Source: Chromera velia
Lineage: Eukaryota; Sar; Chromeraceae
DNA: 44,974 bases
Assembly: GCA_018398765.1 (NCBI GenBank)
Contig: JAHBMJ010005962.1
Span: 6,271-51,244 of the forward strand
Reading direction: 5' to 3'
In this document: one piece after another, positions 11,190 to 19,509 of the stretch
Layout of the letters: each line of letters begins with the position of its first letter
Numbering within the stretch: position 1 is the first letter of the stretch
Program-made: the position numbers and the translations under genes
The notes under the pieces: generated by a model
The model's database searches: none
What the model was told of the DNA's origin: nothing
The model's input: the letters and a program-made list of their open reading frames with translations, nothing else

Positions 11190-12600
11190 CCATCGGGACA
11201 TCACCTCGCAAATTAATCCACTTGCAACTAGACTCGCATTTGTAACCTCAAATCTGGTTTGATTCGGCTCATGCATCCGCCTATAGGCATCCGCCTAGGC
11301 ATCCGCTTTTGAAAATAGCATCAGTCAACCTCGATCACTAGCTCGATCACTCAATCAATCGATCGATCAATCCTAGTCATCAATGATCAATCATGCAATC
11401 AATCATGCAATCAAATTAAGACTCAGTTGGAAATAGTATTCATTTATGATTGTATAAAACTAGAAAATAGTCTGTAGTCTATAGAACTAGCTATACAAAA
11501 GTGAATATTACATAGTAAAAGGAGGAAGCACGCGAGGATTCGGCCGAAGATTCTTGAACTATCCATCCTAGTATCTATCTAGCGGCTTCTAGCCCTAGTT
11601 CTAGCCTGGTATCTCTAGCTATCTATATAAAAAACTATGGATGCCATAATTTAACAACTCTCAGGCTCTTAGAAAATGGAATTTAATCATAAGTTCTAGG
11701 TAAAGTTAGCTATCTTCTAGGATATCTTCTGACCAACTAACTTTAAAACTAACTAGAAAACGAATTAACTAACTCATCGATCCTAAAACTGATCATGCAG
11801 CTCTAGTCATGCAATTAACTGAACACTACAAAAAATAATTTATTCTTTTTTAAAGTTTTTTTACAAAAATATATTTGGATAATGCCAGTGGGGCCATGTA
11901 AAAATTTATTTGAGCTAGCACTGGTATTTGAGTGTTAGTGGCATGCAAGACCCGGGCCCCCCCCCTACTTTCTACCACAGCGGCACGCAACCCCCTCAAA
12001 AAAATTGAAAAGCCAGTTTTTTTGACTTAAAAATGTGTTTTAACAGTGGAGAAGAACGGTCATTTTTGCTTGACTGGCACGTATAGACCCCTCCCCCCCC
12101 CTAGGGCCCGTTTGCATGCCATATTAACACTCAAATAAATTTTTATATGACCTCAATATAATTTAAGCATATCTTAGGACTTTCTATACAACCACATAAA
12201 GTCTATATTTAATTACACTTATGAAAATAACTATAAGAATAATTGTTAGAACGATTGCTAAACTTGAATTCTTTAATTTAAATTTTAATTGAACAAAGAA
12301 ATATATACACGTAGAGAAATTTTCCCTTATACAATATAACTTCACGGGTCTGTCACACACTAGGTCAGACAGCTTTAAATTAATTTAAACTACTATCCTT
12401 AAACTTCATTCCATAACTGCGTTCCCTGATATGTAATGCATAACACAGTAGGTATACAAATAATACTTCACTGGCAAGACTAGTTCAAGTTATATGTTTC
12501 CTGTATTCAAAGTGCGTGGAATAGGTTCGATACTTTCGGCCCAAGTTTTGGGCTTCCAGGTCGGCGCGGACGACAGAGTTATCTTGAAAAACTAAACGCA
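11190..12600. other. AT-rich, CTAG-rich convergent intergenic spacer
   Basis: About 1.4 kb between the 3' end of the methyltransferase fusion and minus-strand sequence. It is AT-rich and unusually dense in the tetranucleotide CTAG: at least 14 copies between 11330 and 11815, where about two would be expected. It also has short direct repeats (GCATCCGCCTA, three times at 11275-11305; ATCAATCATGCA near 11390). A MITE-like element lies at 11892-12152. No coding frame or RNA gene was seen. Confidence 0.6.
11892..12152. mobile_element. MITE-like element with ~50 bp terminal inverted repeats
   Basis: The left arm (GGCCATGTAAAAATTTATTT at 11892, continuing through GAGTGTTAGTGGCATGCAAG at 11930 to GGGCCC at 11954-11959) is mirrored by the right arm 12104-12152, which runs GGGCCCGTTTGCATGCCATA, then TTAACACTCAAATAAATTTT, then ATATGACC. 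The left arm has an insertion of about 15-20 bp relative to the right. The ~145 bp centre contains poly-C tracts (11959-11967, 12092-12101). Size, inverted ends and lack of coding capacity fit a miniature inverted-repeat element in the AT-rich spacer. No target duplication was identified. Confidence 0.6.
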
Positions 12601-12628
12601 AGTGGCAACGACCTTCTCGTGCACTGAA

Positions 12629-12997
12629 TCAGTGTGAACCAAGTCCCTTTGAACCGGTCGCCTTGCGAGCTCTGGGTTGGGCTGGGGCATTTGTGCCTGC
12701 ACCGCGCCTGCAAGAAAGACAAAAAGCAAGAACGCAAGACACAATTGAAGCACTCTGACAAGAGAAGTACATACTGATACGATTGACAGAACAAATCGGA
12801 TATTGTACAAAACAAGGCAACATGCTTGAAGACCACAGCATCCCTCAAATAAATTCCAACGAGAGCTTACTTGTCAATTTCTTTCTTCACCGATTTCAGA
12901 CGATTTGAGGACCCCGATGGTTGAGACTGTGACTTCGAGGCCTTCCAATTCTGGGTCCTCGTATGATACTTCCGCTGGATCTTCGAGACAGCCTTTC
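12629..12997 (-). CDS. Possible terminal exons of an unidentified minus-strand gene
   Basis: Two segments, 12871-12997 and 12629-12707, are bounded by good splice signals (acceptor CTCTGCAG, donor GACAA-GTAAGC, acceptor CTTGCAG). In one phase they join in frame: a lysine/serine-rich stretch with KAVSKIQRKYHTRTQNW and KSVKKEID, then RGAGTNAPAQPRARK, ending at TGA 12629-12631. The first piece loosely resembles an IQ-type basic helix. Another phase of the upper segment is also open for 33 codons, so neither reading frame nor gene membership is settled. They may be the 3' end of the HAD-like gene above or of a separate gene. Nothing identifies a function. Confidence 0.25.
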
Positions 12998-14240
12998 CTG
13001 CAGAGAAGACTCAGAAGGGAAGAGCAAAGCTAAGCAAATCGGAAACGAGCCGACTAGACCTCCCCTTTTCAGTATGGAATTCTATCGACAGTGACACAAA
13101 CGAGTTGTAGCTAAATCCGCGATCCGACAAACTCCAACTCCTACAAGCGAAACGGCTTCGACTTCAAAACGCAAACAGAGACCAAGAACAAAAGCGAACA
13201 CTTGATGGGTTCCATCTCCACGACGTCTGACTGTCTGACTATCTGACTGTGACTGTCTCGAATCCCGTCCTGACGGCAGTGCAAGACTCGGTCGCGTCAA
13301 TGAACGAACGAATGGAACCTGTCCGAATCGCGAAAGAATCAAGATTGAGTAAACAGTGAATGAGTGTGTACTTGTCCGGCCCAGACTCGCAGAACAATCA
13401 GACAAAGACTGATCGAAGCAGCGAACGGACAGACGTGTGCACGTACAAGTCACTGAACAATCCTTGACTCATTTCAGCGAACGGCCACGCACCCACCCAC
13501 CCGAGTCATTGACCGACCAACTTCTGCGACACGAGGGAGGCCGCACGCACTTACACTCTGTAGCCCCTCGGGAACGGCCAGACGAATCTGTGTGCTCAAC
13601 CGAGGAGTTACAGGGCGGCCGTCTGCGTAGCTGCTGTCGACTTATCGACGCGCATACAGCAGACAACCCACCACCGCGCAGGAGAGTTCAATGTGCCGGA
13701 GGTCCATCGGGAAGGAAATTAGAAACATCGAGGTGAACTCAATGAATCTAGGTTCTTTCCAGATTGCCTCAATCCTTAAATGGATGGATGGAAGGATGGC
13801 ACGGCTTGCTGATGAAGTCGGGCAGATTTCTGAAGTCCGAGATGCCGCGCTCAGTGACTTCAGCGAAGCGACAGTCAGTCAGTGCATTTCCGTAAACAGA
13901 AAACTCATTTACAAACCCGATTCCAACAAAATCTCCTCTCTTCTCTTCTCTTCTCTTGTCTTGCCGTCCTCTTCAAATGGATGGAAGGTCATCGAGTTCT
14001 ATTCAGAAGGGAAGTCGCCTCCTGTGCAACTGACCGCGTGTGTCTGCGCCTTGGCAGTCGGCATTCCTTTGAGGATCCGTACTATCCACAAATTCTGGAG
14101 CTTGCCTGGTGAGGTCTGCCTCTACATCGTCTGCAGAGACGGGTGAATACAGAGAAGACGTCAAGCGTGGCAGCACAGAACAGAGACTCAAAGGGAGTTA
14201 AAACAACAAGAGGAAACACTGCACTCACGCCTGCACGCAC

Positions 14241-14285
<45 letters not shown>

Positions 14286-14461
14286 GGGGATGGAAGTGGG
14301 AAGGGCCCGGCTCGCGCAGGTTTTGCTCTTCTCTGCTTGTGTGGGAAGAGCACATTCGGGTGTGACTGACTCTGTGCAAGAGCGCCGTCCGTGTTAACCA
14401 ACAGGTTGCCGGTCTGTTTGCAAAAGCTGCAGACGACGTTGACGCTCCTCGGACAGCTCAC
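12998..14461. other. Region with unresolved exon-like segments
   Basis: No complete gene can be built here. On the plus strand, 13988-14108 is preceded by a pyrimidine tract (13934-13975) and followed by a GTGAGG donor; one frame reads VIEFYSEGKSPPVQLT and continues ACVCALAVGIPLRI, which looks protein-like but is too short to assign. On the minus strand a strong GTAAGT donor lies near 13555. These may belong to the C-terminal part of the HAD-like gene or to a different gene. A (GA)n tract occupies 14245-14280. Confidence 0.3.
14245..14280. repeat. (GA)n microsatellite
   Basis: An uninterrupted AG dinucleotide run of about 36 bases, in a putative intron or the 3' region of the HAD-like gene. 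Confidence 0.9.
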
Positions 14462-14810
14462 CAGTGAGCTCAGCGTTTCCTCCAGGTACTTGAGTTGCTG
14501 CACTTATGCATGCACACGCATACACATCCACATTTGGTCATCCCCTGGGAGACACAAGCTCCAAGTGATAGGCGTTCACGTAAAGAAAGTACCTCTCCAA
14601 ACATGCCAGCAAAGAACAGGGAAAACTCGCAAACGAACAAATCGTTTAGAATTCAACTTCTTAATTCGGAGGTCTGCCTCAAGGTGTGCCTTCATAATCG
14701 TATCGAACGCTCGGATAGACACAAATACCCTTGCGCATGTTCAAACCACACAATGTCATGTACTTTGAAATCACAGACGGACACCTATTTCACACATGCA
14801 CGTACACAAG

Positions 14811-14846
<36 letters not shown>

Positions 14847-16360
14847 AGAGTCCAAGAAAAAGCCAACCTTCGTCAGCCGTCTGGCCCCACACCGTTCCAA
14901 CTTCACGGTCTTGACGACGTGAGTGACGCCTCGCTTCTCGAGGATGCTGCACGCAGACATTGTCAAGCAAGCAGAGAGAAACAAAGAAGATTCTGGGGAT
15001 GAAGAGCAGCAGAACTCTAAAGATGTTTCTTAAAGCACCAGGAGAACGAGAGAGATACTACCTGACGAATTGCATTTCCTTTCCTTTCCTTGTCCTCCCA
15101 TGCTGGTTGAGCCCGGTCAGCAGGTCACAGTTGCTCACACATCACTTTACTTTTCGTCTGACTGACTCACGTGCTGAGATGGAAAGCCGCATCCTTTTCT
15201 TCTTGAGCATCTCCGATGGAAAGCAAATTCCAGCTGTCTTCTGTTGAATCAGCGTCAAGAGACTGCCATTCAGTGAGGCACTCCTCAAATGCCCAATTCT
15301 GCACACAACACACACACACACACAAACAAACGCATAGACGCTCGCGAGCGCAAACAACGGATATGCACAGAGATTGGTATGCAAAGAGGGACAGGTGCAG
15401 AGAGGAAAAGAGAGAGACAGAACACTTACGCATGCACACACGAACGCCGACCATTCAATCACTGAAGACTTGTTACTTTGAAGTTTTCTCCGTGACTCAG
15501 GAACCTTTACACTCAACAAGGTCCATCTCACATGGCAGCGTTTACACTGTAAGATCCATAGCATGGCAATAATATTAATAGTGCCTCGGAAGAACAGCGA
15601 TGACTGAAGACAAAAGAGTAAGCAGGCACCCTGCATCCACCTTCCACTCTTCCCTCTCTTGTCTTTGGTATTTTGAAGCGCACGCCTTGATGCCTTCGCG
15701 GAACAAACCAGAGTCGTCGAGGAGCTGAGCAAGATCCGGCATCAGTTCTCTTGCAGCGTCGGAGATCCATCCAATTGATGCGCTGGATACTATTCTAACA
15801 AGCCCTAGCTTTGCTGCTGTCTGCAGAGTTTTCTTGCTCAACTTCTCGACTTTTCTGTGCCTCTCCTTTGCCTCTGTGGAAAGTCTTTGCCGAATTTCTG
15901 CCCCAGGAGGAACGTTTGTTCCCTCAAAGCCTGCCTCCTTCATGACCCATGAGCTGGGGAACAGGGTGTCATCCCAATCGAATATCAAAAGCGTGGAGCT
16001 CTGCGAAAATCGGGGATCTGCAGCAAGCTGTGCTCGAGACGCCTGAAAGGAAAGGAAAGGAAAGGGAAAAAACAGAAACATAAAATCATGCTCACGCGCA
16101 GGAGGCCGGCAAATGAGCGCCGACATGCGATTGCATGTGGAGGAAAGGCCAAACAAGAAGGGATAAACTTGTGCTCGAAGGAGCAAGTAATATGCATGGG
16201 CATGTTGGAGTGAACCTTCTGTGTCGCCTTCTAACCGGGTTCTTTCATTCTCCGTCTGGCTTACCTTCACTCTTTCCTTGGGCTTCGGTTTCGACTTCTG
16301 TGTGTCCTTTATCACCTTTTGTTGTGGAAGGTTCGACTGCACGCAAAATAGACCATACAT
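14462..16360 (-). CDS. HAD-superfamily hydrolase-like protein (DxDDT type), 3' end unresolved
   Basis: Minus-strand exons 16265-16360, 15641-16042, 15171-15298, 14868-14946 and 14462-14497 join in frame to 247 residues. HAD motif I is LLIFDWDDTLFPSSW (about residues 51-65), with the nucleophile Asp and acid/base Asp in DWDDT. Motif II is the hydrophobic strand VRIVSSASIGWI, with Ser in place of the usual Ser/Thr. A later strand plus NLLSIGDAQEEKDAAF supplies the acidic motif IV, and VVKTVKLE follows. HAD enzymes with this arrangement are usually Mg-dependent phosphatases; the substrate cannot be told. Splice phases agree at all four junctions. The ATG at 16360 is in a frame that stays open upstream to a possible acceptor, so the start may be further up. 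No stop was reached after the fifth exon. Confidence 0.7.
14812..14842. repeat. (AC)n microsatellite
   Basis: A CA dinucleotide run of about 30 bases within the intron between exons 4 and 5 of the HAD-like gene. Confidence 0.9.
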
Positions 16361-17124
16361 CCATACTGCGTCTATAGATCTGCAAGACGACGAACAGCAG
16401 CTCTGGTTCTGTGTGATTCAGGTGAATTCATGTACATACACATGTAGACGGTAAAGAAACTTGAACCGTGCACGCGTGTTGCCCTGGGTGTTGCACAGTC
16501 ACGGACAAGGTGAAGCAGATATATAGAATGGACAAGAGACGTACAAAGACAAAAAGCGCGAAATGGGACGGGAACAAGGGCGCTTTGTAAATTCAGCAAG
16601 CTCTGACGTATGTATTATATGTATGTATGATCAATTAGCATGTTGCACTGTTGACCGCGCCCACATCATGCTTGTGGTGTGTGTTTTCGCGTGTGTTGTT
16701 GTATGTGGTCCTTCAGAATTAAAACCAGACTTCGAAAAAAGCGACTGGGCAGGGCACAACAAACCATTTTGGCCAACGGTGTCCAGTTCAGTTCGCATGC
16801 GCAGTTGGACAAGCAGCACATATACGTGGAAGGCATGCGGTCTCGCTGAGTGAAGCAAAGGGGTTGACTACCGATCCCGGCCCAATTCCTTCTTCGATCG
16901 ATCCGCTTCCAGAGTGGAGGAGTGCGATTGTCGTGTCGACCGCGGTGTCAAACACTAATTAATGGATTGATCCGTGAATCATGCTGCAGTACGTTCTGTT
17001 TCACTAAAATGTATGTGGCATTGCAGCATGTATATATATATGCAAAAAGGATTTCGTATGCGCGTCTGGAGCCGGTTGGGGACGCACATTTACGCGAACT
17101 CTTGCGCCTTAAGCTTGACTTAAG
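16361..17124. other. Divergent intergenic region
   Basis: About 0.8 kb between the minus-strand HAD-like gene and the plus-strand secreted-protein gene. It may hold an upstream exon of the HAD-like gene (a GTCTTGCAG acceptor lies just above 16380 on the minus strand), but no coding segment could be supported. Confidence 0.45.
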
Positions 17125-17250
17125 TGCATGCATGACCCCCCCGCGCGCGCGTTTCGCGCGCGAGAGCTGCGCGAGAGCTCGATCCGGACCTCGAGCATGC
17201 ATGCATGCATATGCATGCATGCACTTAATTTAATTCGATCCTTGCATGCA
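17125..17250 (+). promoter_or_regulatory. Promoter-like box: CpG core flanked by TGCATGCA palindromes
   Basis: TGCATGCA at 17125-17132 is followed by a CpG-dense core (CCCCCCGCGCGCGCGTTTCG) at 17136-17165, then several overlapping TGCATGCA copies at 17195-17222 and one at 17243-17250. The start codon of the secreted protein is about 125 bp downstream at 17374. The 13-mer CGTTTCGCGCGCG (17150-17162) recurs exactly at 41085-41097 in another promoter region. TGCATGCA is the known target of an apicomplexan AP2 factor (Plasmodium PF14_0633); TTTCGCGC also fits the E2F consensus. Which factor acts here is unknown. Confidence 0.5.
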
Positions 17251-17373
17251 ATAACGTCGATCATGCAGAGAGGCCTGATCGATCCCTATATACATGATCT
17301 GTTCCATCGTCCAGTACCTGCACTCGTGATTCAGCAATCCACAGGGACCCTTTCAAAGAACAGCGTTGCAACC

Positions 17374-18000
17374 ATGCGGGCTTTGTTCCTCTTTTTCGCA
17401 TCTCTGATTGTACACGCAGCCGCCCGCCGTCTCGTCGAACACACACAAGAGACACTTTCTGATGGAACGGTGACTTTCTGTGTGTACCAGAGCTGCCATG
17501 GCTACTACAAGATGCCAGAGGGAGACTCGATTGAAGCTTTCGGCGCAGAGTGCAAAAGAGAGGAGGAGGCGCCGGAGACTAGACCTAACACAGGTGTGAC
17601 ATTTGCACATACAATGTTCCAGGGCGAAGCACCAGTGGCGCTATCTGGTTCGCAGGGGAAAGCTGCGGGACGTTTGATGACGGTCAGTCTGCTCTCACTC
17701 TATGCCAGAGGCGTAAAGAAAAGAGGCGAAAATTGGACAGGTTCTGCTCACGGTACACGCGTCTCATAAAATGCATGGATTCTTTTACCCAATTCTCCAA
17801 TATTCTCTCATCGCTAATCCTTACTTGCTCCGTGTGTGCAGTGTCAGACAAGCACGACCCCGAGAGCATTAAGGTATGTGGGCATGCAGATGTCTGAAAT
17901 GTCCACAAACACGTGTTCCTACACGAAAACGAAGCCCACCAACTGCTTTCCCACTTCTGAAGATATGGGATTGTTCGAGTGCACCATCAGCGACTGTTGA
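17374..18000 (+). CDS. Small cysteine-rich secreted protein with RRLVE motif after the signal peptide
   Basis: Two exons, 17374-17682 and 17842-18000, join in phase 0 and encode 155 residues; the donor is ACG-GTCAGT, the acceptor GTGTGCAG, and the stop TGA 17998-18000. The ATG sits in an AACCATGC context and starts a signal peptide (RALFLFFASLIVHAA, residues 2-16) likely cut near residue 16-17. RRLVE (18-22) follows at once and fits the RxLxE pattern of Plasmodium PEXEL and Toxoplasma TEXEL export motifs. Eight cysteines (36, 41, 60, 104, 128, 138, 150, 155) could form four disulfides, the last being the C-terminal residue. No family was recognised. The second exon is supported by phase agreement and by extending the cysteine pattern to an even number. 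It is probably secreted or targeted to the endomembrane system. Confidence 0.62.
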
Positions 18001-18525
18001 GAGTGACATGTACCTTCAGAGCTCGCCAGCTGGGACCGAATCGTGAACATCAAACTCGAATGGAATTGTAGCTTTCGTCCGTATGGAAAGTGACACCGAC
18101 ATCGAATGCCATCTGAAAGGACAGTGCAGGGTTGGAAGCGGAGAAACATTCCCCCCCCAAAAGCGCCAAAAGCCCCGGAGTGCATCGCACGGAATTTACT
18201 CTGGCCGAAATAGAGTAACACGAAAAGAACGATCATCACGTTGGAGAAGTGGTTGGATGCCCGGGGAAAGGGGAAAGGAAAGAAAGAGCATGAAAAGGTG
18301 ATTGGCGTCTCGGCACTCTAGACTTTGTGTTACTTACTAGTACCGTGTTCTCTCTTTGAAACTTCCTCACCGTCTCAACCAGACACTGAGTCAACGACGC
18401 GGCAACTTTTAGCATAACTTGAATGTACTGAGTCGAAGCCATTGAATTTAGGCCCGCAAGTGCAGGTGTGCAAGCATTCACCTATATAGGCATTCACACA
18501 CACAATCGCTCGCGCACTCACGCTC

Positions 18526-18528
<3 letters not shown>

Positions 18529-18558
<30 letters not shown>
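18529..18558. repeat. (TC)n microsatellite
   Basis: A TC dinucleotide run of about 30 bases, with further CT-rich sequence to about 18575, in the spacer downstream of the secreted-protein gene. Confidence 0.9.
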
Positions 18559-18560
<2 letters not shown>

Positions 18561-18600
18561 AGTCTCTCTCTCCCCCTCTTCGATAAAAAATATACACATA

Positions 18601-19102
18601 AAGTGCTTACTCAATCGCAAGCTACAAAAAGATTATAGAAATGTCACGGACTGACACTTACAGCTAAAAACATTTTGCTCACTAGTACCTAGACTAGTAC
18701 TAAAATTGGCATTGAGTGGAACAGAGAAATTCTATAAGAATAAACCCTATACTACTGCTAGGCTATCTAGTAGGCTATATAAAATGAATCTTATCTTATC
18801 CTACCATAGGTATCGTATACATATAGCAGTGGCGGTGCATTGTACAGTGTACACATTGATTTTTTGAAGTTGTAGAGCAATACCCCAAGCTAAACTATAA
18901 AAGAAACTTTCGATCTAGCCTCATCTAGGAAACTTTTGAATATTACACACATACACACACATACACACACACATACACACACACGCACACATATACACAC
19001 ACACACATACATACACACAGATACACAGACACACACACACACACACACACACAGAGAGAGACACACAGACACACACACACACACATACATATATATATAT
19101 AC

Positions 19103-19137
<35 letters not shown>

Positions 19138-19509
19138 GTAAAATTCTAGGTAAAATTTGTGATTCACTGATTCTAAAAAATCGGGTGTACATTTTTGAAA
19201 TGAATAGTGTTCTATGCGCTAGGGGCCGCTAGGTTTTAAGAAATGTTTCAGACTTCATATTATTTTACATAAATAGTACATAACATACATTTATATAAAT
19301 TTTCTCCTAAGATTTCTTCATTGTTTTTTTAGCTCCAGTAAAGCCTGAGCTTTTCTAATAGGAACATGTTTTAAAATATTTTTTTTTAAGCTAAAAGTTA
19401 TCCCTTTCCGGATAGGTTCATATACATGTCATAACATGATGTCATGCAGACTAGCATTCAGATGTCTTTCAATTAATACATTCATGAACTTGAATTGTTT
19501 ACACAAGAA
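18601..19509. other. AT-rich convergent intergenic spacer with CTAG cluster
   Basis: Lies between the 3' ends of the secreted-protein gene (+) and the TRAPPC8 gene (-). It is AT-rich with clustered CTAG (at least five within 18680-18790), a compound CA/TA microsatellite at 18945-19134, and no supportable coding frame. The open frames over the microsatellite are trivial His/Thr or Cys/Val repeats. Confidence 0.6.
18945..19134. repeat. Compound (CA)n / (TA)n microsatellite
   Basis: Interrupted ACACAT/ACACAC repeats from about 18945 to 19085 run into ATATATATAT tracts to 19134. It lies in the AT-rich spacer beyond the TRAPPC8 stop. Confidence 0.9.

Noticed and set aside
17683-17769. Read-through extension of the secreted protein's first exon to the stop at 17769
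   Set aside because: The GTCAGT donor at 17683 joins in phase 0 to 17842 and gives an even number of cysteines; the read-through tail adds none. The alternative donor near 17742 leads to a shorter, less coherent second exon.
18936-19192. Open frames of His/Thr or Cys/Val repeats
   Set aside because: They are translations of the CA/TA microsatellite.
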